NCBI GenBank assembly: GCA_013815385.1 | Contig: JACDGL010000008.1 | Span: 1 to 64,000, forward strand | Origin: Taibaiella sp. | Lineage (GTDB): Bacteria; Bacteroidota; Bacteroidia; Chitinophagales; Chitinophagaceae | Direction of reading: 5' to 3' | DNA length: 64,000 nt | In this document: positions 27,615 through 38,048 of the stretch, piece by piece | Layout: each line of letters begins with the position of its first letter | How positions within the stretch are numbered: position 1 is the stretch's first letter | Translations under genes and position numbers: made by a program | The notes under the pieces: generated by a model | Told to the model about the DNA's origin: nothing | What the model saw: the letters and a program-made list of their open reading frames with translations, nothing else | The model's database searches: none

Positions 27615-28645
27615 GGGAAATACCGCTTTAATGCTAAAGCCCGTTTTTCTATAAAATGCCACGATGCCGCACCTAATATAAAAGTAATGGCAACAGATAA
27701 AACCATTAACCGAAATGCATATAAATTAAAATAGTGCATTAGTGTTTGCTGAACAAGGAAACCATAGATATAAATACCATAAGAAAAATCGCCCATTCTG
27801 CTACTGATAAGGGAAATACCCCGTGTAGTGTAGGTGCCAATACAAATGATAGAAACAGGCAATAAAATGAATTGCGTAAAATAAAATTGCTTTATTGCTA
27901 TAAAAAATACGATCAACGCAAGTGCTGAAAAAAGAATGTATGCTTTATACCTGCTCTGCGCAATGGAAATAATATAGAGGCAAGCCCCACCCAAAAAACA
28001 TAATCCAAAATGAGCGAGCATGTGCAACTCTATACTGTTGTTTATTATATACCGGGCTGGTGTATCCTCGTGCCGCCAAATCCATATCCATATAAGGAGC
28101 AAAGCAATAAACACAGTCGCCTTAATAAATCGGGGAAAACGCTGGATGAATAACAAAAAGGAAAAAAGTATGTAAAACAGGAATTCATAGGGAATGGTCC
28201 ATAATGATCCATTGACTGAATTTTTATAATGATTAGCAATGAATACACCGGGTAACTGGTCGGGCTGGGGAAAAAACATTCCTAAATTGACAGGTACATA
28301 GAGCCATGTGGAATGTGATGCAAAGTACTGCGTTGCATTAAAATCCGAAACCATAGCGCCTAATAGTACAGTAAGAATAAGTACTACTATTAATGCAGGA
28401 TAAATACGGAGCAGGCGACGAATCATAAAATCGCCCCAGCTATGACTGCGCAATGCACTCTGAAAAATCAGATAGCCGCTTATGATGAAAAATCCTTTAA
28501 CTCCTAAAGAGGAAAAATTTATTTGTCCTTGCGTTATATCAGACAACCAATCGGCTTTTCCCGAACCACTTAAAACATAGGAATGCGTTACTATAACCAG
28601 TATAGCGAATATCAGCCGTAAAAAATCAAAGTTGTTCTTATGCAT
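27611..28645 (-). CDS. Acyltransferase family 3 (OafA-like) membrane protein
   Basis: 344 residues with about ten membrane helices. The family signature is at the N-terminus: NNFDFLRLIFAILVIVTHSY with the catalytic histidine, followed by LGVKGFFIISGYLIFQS and RRLLRIYPALIVV. These enzymes add acetyl or other acyl groups to sugars of lipopolysaccharide, peptidoglycan or polysaccharides. It heads an apparent three-gene operon with two OmpA-like proteins. Confidence 0.88.
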   Translation of the reverse strand: MHKNNFDFLRLIFAILVIVTHSYVLSGSGKADWLSDITQGQINFSSLGVKGFFIISGYLIFQSALRSHSWGDFMIRRLLRIYPALIVVLILTVLLGAMVSDFNATQYFASHSTWLYVPVNLGMFFPQPDQLPGVFIANHYKNSVNGSLWTIPYEFLFYILFSFLLFIQRFPRFIKATVFIALLLIWIWIWRHEDTPARYIINNSIELHMLAHFGLCFLGGACLYIISIAQSRYKAYILFSALALIVFFIAIKQFYFTQFILLPVSIICIGTYTTRGISLISSRMGDFSYGIYIYGFLVQQTLMHYFNLYAFRLMVLSVAITFILGAASWHFIEKRALALKRYFP

Positions 28646-28778
28646 CCCTATGCTACAAAATAAGCAAAATAGGCGCGATATTTTCTGATAATTAATACAG
28701 GAAACCTATAAGGTGAAACAGGATCAAACAATAAAACCTGATTGTATGATGAGGGCAGAAAAGCTGGATATGGTTAAT

Positions 28779-29561
28779 TTATACCGCTTCAACCGGAATT
28801 GAGAAGCTTATATTGAAGTACTGCTTAAGGGAAAGTATCCGAATATCTTCTTTAAGCAACATGCCGCGCTTTATATCGTCCTGTGTAATTATAAGCTTAT
28901 TGTTTATAATACTTACCCTGCCATTGTGTGTGGGCAGCGTACAAACCAAATTGCGTACAAAATGAGACTCACTAGCGGATTGCTGATAGTAGTGCCGTTC
29001 TATAAATGCTGATACTTCAGCAGGTTCTAAAGTAAACAGATATTCGGTTTTAAAAGCATTTAACCCCTTGTTCCACTTATCTACACCATAATAATTAATA
29101 CCTGCTATAGTTACCTCTGATATCCTGTAATTGCAACGCGTATCATTTTGCACAAGCGCCGATGAAATACAAAGCGGCCTGATAGCAAAATCTCCATATC
29201 CTGCATCTAGCAACCACAACTGATCCTTTAAGGCCACCACTATAGCCATATGGTCATTTTGAGGCGATATTTTATTGCCATTTACAAGCTGCGCAGAGAT
29301 AGTCCATGCATGGAAATTACAATACTTTAAAAGTTCACAGAAAAGTGTATTCAGTTCATAGCAATAGCCACCGCGGTTATTATTAACCACCTTATTGTAT
29401 ATATCCCGCTTATCCAATGAAACAGGAATACCATAATAAATATCTAAATCTTCAAAAGGAACTGCAAATAGATGTTTGTGATAGAGATCAGTAAGCGTTT
29501 GGAAATCCTCCTGTAGCGGACCGTCGTATTGTATTCTTTTCAGGTAGGTCTTAAAATCCAT
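28779..29561 (-). CDS. Arylamine N-acetyltransferase
   Basis: 260 residues, the usual NAT length. The cysteine-histidine-aspartate triad is complete: C67 in RGGYCYELN, H104 in NDHMAIVV and D119 in LLDAGYGD. NATs transfer acetyl from acetyl-CoA to arylamines or related amines; in vivo substrates vary. Lies 134 bases from lipA on the same strand, with no obvious functional link. Confidence 0.93.
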   Translation of the reverse strand: MDFKTYLKRIQYDGPLQEDFQTLTDLYHKHLFAVPFEDLDIYYGIPVSLDKRDIYNKVVNNNRGGYCYELNTLFCELLKYCNFHAWTISAQLVNGNKISPQNDHMAIVVALKDQLWLLDAGYGDFAIRPLCISSALVQNDTRCNYRISEVTIAGINYYGVDKWNKGLNAFKTEYLFTLEPAEVSAFIERHYYQQSASESHFVRNLVCTLPTHNGRVSIINNKLIITQDDIKRGMLLKEDIRILSLKQYFNISFSIPVEAV

Positions 29562-29695
29562 GGGCCAATACTTTACTAAAATCGCACCAGTTACAACTCG
29601 TAACCGTACAGGATTTTAAAGTATAAAAACCATGCCATTTTTTTTCTAACCTCTTAGTAGATAGGTTGTTATAAAACATATGGAGGTCCGGAGAA

Positions 29696-30595
29696 TTATT
29701 TTCTGCCCTGACCGGCAAAAACATGACGCTCACTATGGTACGAAGAGCGAACAAGCGGGCCGCTTTCTACATAATCAATACCCATGTCATACCCCTTTTC
29801 GCGATAGAATGCGAATTCATCAGGATGAACAAAACGAACTACAGGAAGATGTTTTTGGGTAGGCTGAAGATACTGGCCTAAAGTGACTACATCGCATCCA
29901 TTATCTGCAAGATCCTGAAGGCTTTGCAATACTTCATCCTGGCTTTCGCCCAACCCGAGCATAATACCACTTTTAGTACGCATTCCCCCATCCTTGAGGC
30001 GACGGATAACCTCCAGGCTGCGGTGATATTTTGCCTGTATACGTACCTTGCGCGTCATGCGCTCTACGGTTTCCAGGTTATGCGATACTACTTCAGGAGC
30101 TACATCTATAATGCGTTGAAGATTTTCCCACTGGCCCCGGAAATCGGGTATAAGTGTTTCCAATGTAGTATCCGGATTCAGCGCGCGAACTGCTTTTATT
30201 GTATTGGACCAAACGATAGAGCCGCCATCCTTTAGTTCATCCCTATCTACAGAAGTGATAACCGCATGCTTTACTTTCATGAGGTGTATTGCCTCTGCCA
30301 CACGCTGGGGTTCATCCCAATCAACCGGCTCTGGCCTGCCAGTGGCCACAGCGCAGAAACCGCATGAACGGGTACATATATTACCCAATATCATAAAGGT
30401 AGCAGTACCAGCGCCCCAGCACTCTCCCATATTAGGACAGTTGCCACTTTCACAAATGGTATGCAACTTGTGGGTATCGACCAGGTTACGTACATGACGG
30501 TAACCTTCCCCTGTCGGTAATTTTACCCTAAGCCAGTTTGGCTTTTTAACGCGGGCATCTGTATCTACGGTACTGACTACTGGCAATTCCTGCAT
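29696..30595 (-). CDS. lipA: Lipoyl synthase
   Basis: Radical-SAM enzyme that inserts two sulfurs into octanoyl chains on lipoate-dependent enzymes. 299 residues. The auxiliary cluster motif [12 protein letters not shown] (C48, C53, C59) and the radical-SAM motif CTRSCGFC (C74, C78, C81) are both complete. The C-terminal RSSYHSE supplies the serine ligand of the auxiliary cluster. A minus-strand TATTTTTG (30606-30613) lies just before the start. Confidence 0.97.
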   Translation of the reverse strand: MQELPVVSTVDTDARVKKPNWLRVKLPTGEGYRHVRNLVDTHKLHTICESGNCPNMGECWGAGTATFMILGNICTRSCGFCAVATGRPEPVDWDEPQRVAEAIHLMKVKHAVITSVDRDELKDGGSIVWSNTIKAVRALNPDTTLETLIPDFRGQWENLQRIIDVAPEVVSHNLETVERMTRKVRIQAKYHRSLEVIRRLKDGGMRTKSGIMLGLGESQDEVLQSLQDLADNGCDVVTLGQYLQPTQKHLPVVRFVHPDEFAFYREKGYDMGIDYVESGPLVRSSYHSERHVFAGQGRK

Positions 30596-30619
30596 AAGAG
30601 AGGTACAAAAATACGATGC

Positions 30620-31453
30620 TCACCAACGTTTGCCAAATTGGAATGCGGCAAACAGATCGAAAAAGTAAGGTTTCGCATCCTGGTTGATCATAAGGGGAAT
30701 GCTCTGGCTGTAAAGCTCTACATTCATCCCTGTTTCTATCGCCAAAGCAGTTTTGCGATTGGCTGCAAAATCGAAATGCAATGCGGTCTTTGCATGGAAC
30801 CCGGGTATAAAAGTAATTTCGCTTAGTCCCTGGGTAAAGCCTGCAGATCCAATAATATTAGATTCCGTTAAAAACTTACTACGTGTGGCATCACTATATT
30901 TAATAGGATTGGCTTCATTATCTGTTTTAATGTAATAAGGCTTCAGCATACCTACTGAAAGACCTACCAGGTAAACCCAGTGAATAGAAACTGAACCAGG
31001 ATCGGGCTTACCAGCGATCATAACCCTACGACCTATACCCAGCTTGAATGTGTAGAAATTATTGATCTTGCCAAAAATAAAAGGAGTTGGCTTAACACCG
31101 GCAAAGGGATCAAGGTTGCTATTGGTGCTTTTATATTCTTTAGGATTTTTACGCTCTCCCAATTCTGCCTGCCACAGGCCTATATTGTAGAACATATCGC
31201 TGCGCTTTTCATCGTCACTCTTTACCCTGCCCCTATCCACATACAAGCTCCAGCCATCTGTTTGCAGCCTAAACCCCACACTCAATTCTGTATGTATCGG
31301 TTTTATTTTCTTAACTACAGGCCTGTGGGCAGTATTGCCAGTAACGGTACGAAAACGTGTGCTATCAGAATAGTGAAGGCTCTGTGAAAAACCACAGACA
31401 CCGGATAATATTGATAAGAGTGTAAAAACAGAAACTTTTATAGGGCTTCTCAT
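30620..31453 (-). CDS. Hypothetical outer-membrane-type secreted protein
   Basis: 277 residues: signal peptide MRSPIKVSVFTLLSILSGVCGFSQ, then a beta-rich, aromatic-alternating sequence ending FDLFAAFQFGKRW, consistent with a small outer-membrane beta-barrel. No family recognised and no catalytic motif. Same strand as lipA, 24 bases upstream, possibly transcribed with it. Confidence 0.6.
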   Translation of the reverse strand: MRSPIKVSVFTLLSILSGVCGFSQSLHYSDSTRFRTVTGNTAHRPVVKKIKPIHTELSVGFRLQTDGWSLYVDRGRVKSDDEKRSDMFYNIGLWQAELGERKNPKEYKSTNSNLDPFAGVKPTPFIFGKINNFYTFKLGIGRRVMIAGKPDPGSVSIHWVYLVGLSVGMLKPYYIKTDNEANPIKYSDATRSKFLTESNIIGSAGFTQGLSEITFIPGFHAKTALHFDFAANRKTALAIETGMNVELYSQSIPLMINQDAKPYFFDLFAAFQFGKRW

Positions 31454-31556
31454 ACTATAGACATATGGTATGATAGTGTATTATCATTACCTAAATAAAA
31501 TTACAAATTATTGTTGATAGAACAATGCTTCGTAAATTTAAATATAATCCACTGAA

Positions 31557-31964
31557 ATGACCGCAAAAGTAATATACAAGGGAGACTTAAGAACCGAAGC
31601 AACACACCTGCAATCCGGTACCAGGATAGAAACCGATGCGCCAACAGATAACAAGGGTAAGGGTGAACGGTTTTCGCCTACGGACCTGGTAGCAACCGCG
31701 CTGGCTGCCTGTATGGCCACTACAATGGCTATAGCTGCACAGACCCATGAAATAAATATAGATGGCCTGGAATGCAATGTACAAAAGGTAATGGCTCCTA
31801 ACCCAAGACGAATAGCGGAGATACAAATAGAGCTAAACTTTCCGGCAAGTAAAAACTATACTGATAAACAGAAAAAGATACTGGAGCATGCCGCGCTCAC
31901 CTGCCCTGTGCATGTAAGCCTGCACCCGGATATGAAGAAAGACCCCTCATTCAAGTGGGGCTAA
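31557..31964 (+). CDS. OsmC family peroxide-resistance protein
   Basis: 135 residues of the OsmC/Ohr fold: FSPTDLVATALAACMATTM carries the first redox cysteine and LTCPVHVSL the second. These thiol peroxidases reduce organic hydroperoxides. Its last 18 bases overlap the convergent DUF2851 gene, so both stop codons lie inside the other gene. Confidence 0.92.
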   Translation: MTAKVIYKGDLRTEATHLQSGTRIETDAPTDNKGKGERFSPTDLVATALAACMATTMAIAAQTHEINIDGLECNVQKVMAPNPRRIAEIQIELNFPASKNYTDKQKKILEHAALTCPVHVSLHPDMKKDPSFKWG

Positions 31965-33224
31965 CCTGAGTATTGAGTGCCCTACTGCGCATTGAAGGCA
32001 TTTGCCGGAGGTGCAATACTTATTGTATAGCTGTATCATAGCCTGCGATTGCGCTGCACTGACAGGCTTCCACCCTGCTGTAATCCAGATATCCATTATC
32101 TTATTTTTTTCACTTGGAATATCTTCCAGTAATTGCAGGGCCGCCTCGCGCAGGTGTCCGTTTCCCTGGTGCTGTGCATACAGGAATTTAATAGGAGCAA
32201 CCGTATTAATGATAATGTTATTAACGGAGCCCTGACCAAGATACTTTACAGATGGCGCTTCCTGCGCATCATCAAAACGATAATGCATATCCCAATACCC
32301 ACTGGCCTTTACCTGTAGCAGTTCTTTTATTTTCTTAACCGGATCGGCCTCAATGATAGAAGAAAATAAATGAACCGACCTATGCACTAATGCGGCAAAC
32401 TGTGCAATGCGTATAGTTGGGAAATTAGCTGGCCGCATACGCATGAATTTCCATAAGTGTAGGGGTACAGGCGTAAGGCTGTACTTCTGGCTGAGGTATT
32501 GATATTCTTTTTGAAGCTGCTGCGGATACTCATCATTAAATGACCCGGTAAGCATACCTGCCTGACCAAATAATAATGCCTCTATCTGCAACAGGTTTTC
32601 ATGGTGCTTTGCCAATATATTTAATGGCAGGGAGCGGGCCAGCATTAAAAAAGCATCAGCGTTTACCTTGAACCCAAAGTTGGCTGCCATGCGCCAATAA
32701 AGCAGGTTGCGCCAATCACCTGCAGAACTATTAAGCAGATCGTCCCAATCGGCCAGTTTTTCTTCCCAACGCTCCGCAAGCAGGCGTGTGAGCCAACTAC
32801 TGCGTGTTATATCCTTTACAGTATGCAACTGGCTATGGCAGGGAAGTATAGCGCCCGAAAGCTGTAAAGAATGGTACTGGGCTAATACATGCGGCTTTAT
32901 GTGTGGGGCCAGCACCAAGGTAGGTACCTGTTGGCTTAGCGGGGCTGAATCATTTTCGTAAACAACATGCAACACCAAATTGCGATAAGCAGGGTCATGC
33001 TCATGCCGGTGTTTGTACCAATCACTTGCTTTGATATGCAGCTCCACATTGCCTACCAGTATTGTGTTACCAATACGTATGCGTGCAGCAGAAAAATCAG
33101 GGCCTGAATTGGTATTAATTGCACCCGGAAATATAACAGTAACCTCTTCGCCTGTAACAGCCCGCATCCCTGCGGAATCGAAAAGACTGTGTTGCCATAT
33201 GTGCTGTAGCAGGGCTTCGGTCAT
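31947..33224 (-). CDS. DUF2851 family protein
   Basis: 425 residues matching the Bacteroidota family DUF2851: N-terminal LLQHIWQHSLFD, then INTNSGPDFSAARIRIGNT and the VELHIKASDWYKHRHEHDPA block. The function is unknown; the acidic/histidine-rich block looks like a metal site, but that is inference. It begins 10 bases after pyrF on the same strand, suggesting one transcript. Confidence 0.9.
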   Translation of the reverse strand: MTEALLQHIWQHSLFDSAGMRAVTGEEVTVIFPGAINTNSGPDFSAARIRIGNTILVGNVELHIKASDWYKHRHEHDPAYRNLVLHVVYENDSAPLSQQVPTLVLAPHIKPHVLAQYHSLQLSGAILPCHSQLHTVKDITRSSWLTRLLAERWEEKLADWDDLLNSSAGDWRNLLYWRMAANFGFKVNADAFLMLARSLPLNILAKHHENLLQIEALLFGQAGMLTGSFNDEYPQQLQKEYQYLSQKYSLTPVPLHLWKFMRMRPANFPTIRIAQFAALVHRSVHLFSSIIEADPVKKIKELLQVKASGYWDMHYRFDDAQEAPSVKYLGQGSVNNIIINTVAPIKFLYAQHQGNGHLREAALQLLEDIPSEKNKIMDIWITAGWKPVSAAQSQAMIQLYNKYCTSGKCLQCAVGHSILRLAPLE

Positions 33225-33234
33225 ACGATAAACA

Positions 33235-34035
33235 TTATAAGTAGGCAGACATCTGTTGCTGATATTGTTTAGCTGCTTTACCCGCTAGTGCTGTAAAGTC
33301 TTCTCCGGCGCCGGCATAAATAATACCACGCGATACATTAATAAGTATTCCGGCATCTTTATTCATTGCATTGGCACAGACGGTATCTACATCACCGCCC
33401 TGAGTCCCTACACCGGGAACAAGAAAGAAATGATCGGGCAATAAAGAACGTACATGCCTTAGCTCCTCCTGCCGGGTAGCCCCTATCACAAACATAAGGT
33501 TATGGGCATTACCCCACTCTGCAACCGTTCTCAATACCTTTTCATACAGCAATTCGTCACCACAATCCTGTAATTGAAAGTCAGCGCTGCCGGCATTTGA
33601 GGTAAGCCCAAGCACTATAGCCCATTTACCCGTGAACTGGAGGAAGGGCTGTACGCTATCGCTACCCATGTAGGGCGCTACAGTAACACTATCGAACGGA
33701 TAAGTATAGAAGAACGTACGGGCATACTGCTCCGCAGTGTTCCCGATATCTCCACGCTTTGCATCGGCAATGGTAAAAATATCTTTAGGTATATAGTCAA
33801 GCGTTTTAGATAGGCTTACCCAACCCGGTATGCCCTGTGCTTCATAAAAAGCTGTATTGATCTTATAGGCTACAGTATAATCTTTTGTAGCATCAATGAT
33901 GGCTTTATTGAAAGCAAAAACAGGGTCTTCTACATTAAGCAGATGCCTGGGTATCTTACTTATATCTGTATCGAGCCCTACACAAAGCACTGATCGTTTG
34001 TGACGTATATTGGCAACAAGCTGTGAATGATCCAT
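33235..34035 (-). CDS. pyrF: Orotidine 5'-phosphate decarboxylase, type 2
   Basis: Final step of UMP synthesis. 266 residues, the longer type 2 form. The catalytic DAKRGDIGNT block carries D91, K93 and D96; VLCVGLDTD and the C-terminal LVPGVGTQGGD phosphate loop also match. It precedes the DUF2851 gene by ten bases. Confidence 0.96.
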   Translation of the reverse strand: MDHSQLVANIRHKRSVLCVGLDTDISKIPRHLLNVEDPVFAFNKAIIDATKDYTVAYKINTAFYEAQGIPGWVSLSKTLDYIPKDIFTIADAKRGDIGNTAEQYARTFFYTYPFDSVTVAPYMGSDSVQPFLQFTGKWAIVLGLTSNAGSADFQLQDCGDELLYEKVLRTVAEWGNAHNLMFVIGATRQEELRHVRSLLPDHFFLVPGVGTQGGDVDTVCANAMNKDAGILINVSRGIIYAGAGEDFTALAGKAAKQYQQQMSAYL

Positions 34036-34097
34036 GTAAATAGCAGTATTAATGCGAAGATAATACGTAGAGACATGTATTTATCACACCAACTTTG

Positions 34098-35285
34098 CTA
34101 ATACTTATAGGCCCTGTAAAAATTTTCTCCCGATTGCAGTTCCAGCAATTTATCACCTGTACGATAATTGACCTCCAATACGTAGTTAGCGGTGCCGCCA
34201 CCAATGAAATAAGTATCGCCACGCTTCTGCACAGAACCCATGTATTGTGTAAATGGCTCCGGTATATTGAATGACGAAAAACTAACTACTGATCTATTGA
34301 TCTCATTCACATTAAACTCCAGGATACGGGAATACGGCCTTTGAAGAGCCAGCCCATCATCAAAAAGGAGCAATGTCTGGTTACTATCGGTAAGTGTAGC
34401 ATGGTGCTGGCGCAAAAATACCTGGTCATCATTTAGTGGGAAATCACCGTTGGTACCACCTAACCTCCAGAGGATCTTACCGGTTCCGCGCTGGATCTTC
34501 ACTACCTGGTCAAGATTACGGAAGGAGCATATCAGGTTATTATCCCGCGGATCGATAAACATGGAATTGAGGTGCAGGTAATCAAATATGGTAGTAGTAT
34601 CGTTGAATTTATTTTCCTCAAGGCTTGCGAGGTAAAAGGTAGTGTCATTTGTTCCTTCCCATTGCCACACTACCCTGTCGTTCTGCACTTCCTGTATCAC
34701 ATCTGATATAACCTTTACTCCTCCGGCCACAGGATTAAGGCTGGCCGGTATATTGGTAACTGTTTTTTCATAAAACGATTCCAATATATAATGGTTATCA
34801 TCGATCAATATAAAATCATGGCCATCAATATTGGGTTGCTGCGTTGTATTCACATCGTTATAAGCAGAAAGCCATACCCTGCGAATCTCATTAAAATTCG
34901 AATCTGTGATAAGCTCGTACCCAGGCCAATATCCTATTCCAGGCATTACTGAAGCATTCACATTATATACTTCGTAGCTGTACCTTGTTTTTCCATTTAT
35001 TTTCCAGCATTCGAAATTGGTAATGGTACCATTCATTGTCTTTTGCTGTATTACATGGCCTTTCTCATCTACTATCATTATTTGCCCGTCCACATGATTA
35101 CCAGGAAAGGATGGCGAAAGGTATATCCTGCCTGGCTCGGGATTACTAAGAACGTTTATTTTATAAATATTCTGAGCTGTATCTACTATAGTGGAAGTAA
35201 GAGTGGTTACTTCCTTTTTACAACTTTGTACAGTAAGCGCTAATATTGAAATGAATACAAATATCTTACGCTTTTTGAAAAACAT
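34098..35285 (-). CDS. Arylsulfotransferase-like lipoprotein
   Basis: 395 residues from the ATG at 35285 (another in-frame ATG at 35297 is possible). A lipobox LTVQSC gives a lipidated C22. The body is a six-bladed-propeller-like domain of the arylsulfate sulfotransferase (ASST) superfamily: GHDFILIDDNHYILESF, YLHLNSMFIDPRDNN, CSFRNLDQVVKIQRGTGKILW, LGGTNGDFPLNDDQ and FLRQHHATLTD. The histidine acting as the sulfo acceptor in E. coli AssT could be one of the histidines here, not assigned. Donor and acceptor substrates are unknown. Confidence 0.75.
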   Translation of the reverse strand: MFFKKRKIFVFISILALTVQSCKKEVTTLTSTIVDTAQNIYKINVLSNPEPGRIYLSPSFPGNHVDGQIMIVDEKGHVIQQKTMNGTITNFECWKINGKTRYSYEVYNVNASVMPGIGYWPGYELITDSNFNEIRRVWLSAYNDVNTTQQPNIDGHDFILIDDNHYILESFYEKTVTNIPASLNPVAGGVKVISDVIQEVQNDRVVWQWEGTNDTTFYLASLEENKFNDTTTIFDYLHLNSMFIDPRDNNLICSFRNLDQVVKIQRGTGKILWRLGGTNGDFPLNDDQVFLRQHHATLTDSNQTLLLFDDGLALQRPYSRILEFNVNEINRSVVSFSSFNIPEPFTQYMGSVQKRGDTYFIGGGTANYVLEVNYRTGDKLLELQSGENFYRAYKY

Positions 35286-35492
35286 AATACTTGCCATGGC
35301 TGGTTTTTGACGGGTTCAAGATGTCTATAAGACATACAAAAACACGCAAGGTTAAATTTGCGTAACTTTAATATTACTACTATGATTTCCTGGGGCTCTA
35401 TTCTTATATAATTTATACCCGTTTGAATATGTTGTTGCCGTTATTAATGCGTTTGCCCCACTTCATTGCTAGTACTTTAATATGAAAATGTT

Positions 35493-37949
35493 ATGAAATC
35501 ATCTATCACCGTATTATGTTTTCTTTTGTATCTTATCGCTAACGCAGATACACAGGCAAAGGGCAATTCACAATCTACTGTTCACAATCATCTTTACTTC
35601 ATAGAAAATAAAGGCCAGATAAAAGATCAGTTCCTTAATCCTCGCAACGATATACAATATGAAGTGCAGGCGCCGGATATGAATATTTTTATAAGTAATG
35701 GAGAATTGCATTATCAATTTTTACATTCTCAGGTACCAGACGTTCATTTGCCCTATCAGGACTTACCATTTCTAAATGCAGGAATAGCAAATGTTCAATC
35801 ATCCAGTGTTATAACTTACCGGGTAGATGTTGCATTAATGGGCGCAAGAAAAAACAGATCAGTATTAGCAGAAGAGCCATTGTCTTATTCAGAGCGATTT
35901 TATTTACCTGGCTTTTCTATCGCGGGAATGCAGGCACACACTTATAAAAAGATCACTTATAAGGATGTGTATCCAGATATAGATTGGGTTATTAAAATTG
36001 TAGATGATAAGTTGGAGTATGAATTTATAGTAGGCCTTAATGGGAAAGTTTCAGATATACAACTTCAATACAATGGGCAGACCTCCCTTATCATAGGTAA
36101 AGATAAAAGTATTACAGCTAGTACTCCTCTAGGTTCCATACGCGAACAAGCACCTATTTGCTATGATACTCACGGGGGAAAAATACGATCAGCTTATAAG
36201 TTGAGTAATAATAACATTGTAACTTATGATGTGAATGATTATATGGGGAAACTGGTAATTGACCCTGTGTTGCAATGGGGTTCTTACTATGGTGATTCAG
36301 GGATTACCAGCATTGCATATTCCGCAATATGTGATAGTCTTGCAAATGTATATACCTGTGGTCTCACCTGGTCTGCAAATTTTATTGCTACTACAGGAAC
36401 CTACCAATCTACTTATCAAGGGAATGCAGATGCGTTTTTAGTTAAGTTCGATTCCTTAGGGAATAGATTGTGGGGGACTTATTATGGTGGTACAGGAAGC
36501 GACTGGGCTAGCGCCATGACTTTAGATCCTTCAGGCAATATATACATGGGTGGGTCAACAAATAGCACAACGGATATAACAACTCCAGGCAGCCAGGAGC
36601 CATATTATCTTGCTGCGGGTAGCTTGTGGAGTGGGTATCTGGTAAAATTTAATAACGCAGGGGTAAGGCAATGGGCTACATACGTTGGAGGATCACCTGG
36701 TTCTGGTTTTGATCTTGAAATACTAGGGGTAGCTACTGATAAGTTAGGACATGTTTATATTTCAGGTACTACAGATGATACAAGTAATATTGCAACCCTG
36801 AGTGGTTTTAAGTCGTATAAAAAAGAAGGTGTTGATACTACCGACTGTTACCTGATTCAATATGATAGTACAGGAGTACGCAAATGGGGGACTTATTATG
36901 GCGGGTCTAAATCTGAATTTTCAGGGGCAATAAGTATCGATTTATACAATAATGTATATCTAATTGGCAATACCAATAGCAATTCAGGAATAGCAACCTC
37001 GGGTTGTTATCAGCCAACATTAGCAAGTTCGGACGCCTTTCTGGTAAAATTTGATTCTTTAGGGAATAGACTTTGGGGTACCTATTATGGAGGTGAGGGA
37101 GACGAACAACCCGGTGGTGTGATTTGCGATAAGTTAGGATATATATATCTTCTTGGGCAAACAACCAGCCATACAAAAATGGCTTCTTCCGGCTGTTTTC
37201 AGCCTATATCAGGTGGAGGAACAGATGCCTTTCTGGCCAAATTTGAGCCTGTATCAGGTTTTAGGCTGTGGGGTACTTATTATGGCGGTCCGGGTGAAGA
37301 GCATGTTGACTTTAGCAGGATGGCTATGGATGATACCGGCAATATTTTTATAACTGGCATTACTACAAGTGATACTGGAATTGCTTCTCCCTGTGCATGG
37401 CAAAAAAGGTATGGTGGTGGTTCTTCTGATGCATTTCTGGCTAAATACAATAGCGAGGGAGGTAAACAATTGTGGAGCACATACTATGGCGGAAAAGGGG
37501 AAGATAAAGGGATAGGATGTGCCTCTGATGGGAAAAACGTGTATTTATGCGGTCAGACTAATAGCGCTAATGGCATTGCAACAACAGGGAGCTTTCAATC
37601 TTCAGGTGGTAGTATTAGCCCTTACGGACAAGCATTTTTAGCTAAGTTTGATAATTCCTGTCCTATTCCTACTTCCATTAACCCAATAGTTTCGAATAGT
37701 AGCATTCACATCTACCCAAATCCCAATAATGGGTCTTTTATTATACATGGCAGAATGAATGTTGATGGCAGCGCGCAAATATTTGTAAGTAATATGCTTG
37801 GTAGTATAGTATATACGGATGAAGCCAGAATCACCAATGGGATCATTAACAAAGAAATTAATATTACTAATCTTGCAAGTGGTGAATATTTTATAAAAAT
37901 AGCATCCTATGGCACGGTATATCTGCTAAAATTTATAAAAAAAATCTAG
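35493..37949 (+). CDS. SBBP-repeat surface protein with T9SS type A sorting domain
   Basis: 818 residues. Signal peptide (MKSSITVLCFLLYLIANADTQA), then an N-terminal beta-rich DUF7948-type domain (about 30-255, with YFIENKGQIKDQFL and YKDVYPDIDWVIK), then about seven SBBP beta-propeller repeats, each with a version of DAFLVKFDSLGNRLWGTYYGG (residues about 262-720). The C-terminal 75 residues (HIYPNPNNGSFIIHG ... GEYFIKI) are a T9SS type A sorting signal that exports the protein to the cell surface. Probably a surface structural or adhesin protein. A TAAATTTG lies at 35353-35360. Confidence 0.87.
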   Translation: MKSSITVLCFLLYLIANADTQAKGNSQSTVHNHLYFIENKGQIKDQFLNPRNDIQYEVQAPDMNIFISNGELHYQFLHSQVPDVHLPYQDLPFLNAGIANVQSSSVITYRVDVALMGARKNRSVLAEEPLSYSERFYLPGFSIAGMQAHTYKKITYKDVYPDIDWVIKIVDDKLEYEFIVGLNGKVSDIQLQYNGQTSLIIGKDKSITASTPLGSIREQAPICYDTHGGKIRSAYKLSNNNIVTYDVNDYMGKLVIDPVLQWGSYYGDSGITSIAYSAICDSLANVYTCGLTWSANFIATTGTYQSTYQGNADAFLVKFDSLGNRLWGTYYGGTGSDWASAMTLDPSGNIYMGGSTNSTTDITTPGSQEPYYLAAGSLWSGYLVKFNNAGVRQWATYVGGSPGSGFDLEILGVATDKLGHVYISGTTDDTSNIATLSGFKSYKKEGVDTTDCYLIQYDSTGVRKWGTYYGGSKSEFSGAISIDLYNNVYLIGNTNSNSGIATSGCYQPTLASSDAFLVKFDSLGNRLWGTYYGGEGDEQPGGVICDKLGYIYLLGQTTSHTKMASSGCFQPISGGGTDAFLAKFEPVSGFRLWGTYYGGPGEEHVDFSRMAMDDTGNIFITGITTSDTGIASPCAWQKRYGGGSSDAFLAKYNSEGGKQLWSTYYGGKGEDKGIGCASDGKNVYLCGQTNSANGIATTGSFQSSGGSISPYGQAFLAKFDNSCPIPTSINPIVSNSSIHIYPNPNNGSFIIHGRMNVDGSAQIFVSNMLGSIVYTDEARITNGIINKEINITNLASGEYFIKIASYGTVYLLKFIKKI

Positions 37950-38048
37950 AACACTTATCTGTTAACTTGTTCCGTTTATTTTGAATACATGTTAATTGTT
38001 GTCATAAAGATTGTCCATCTTTTTTCTCTATAGCAATGGAGAGTACCT

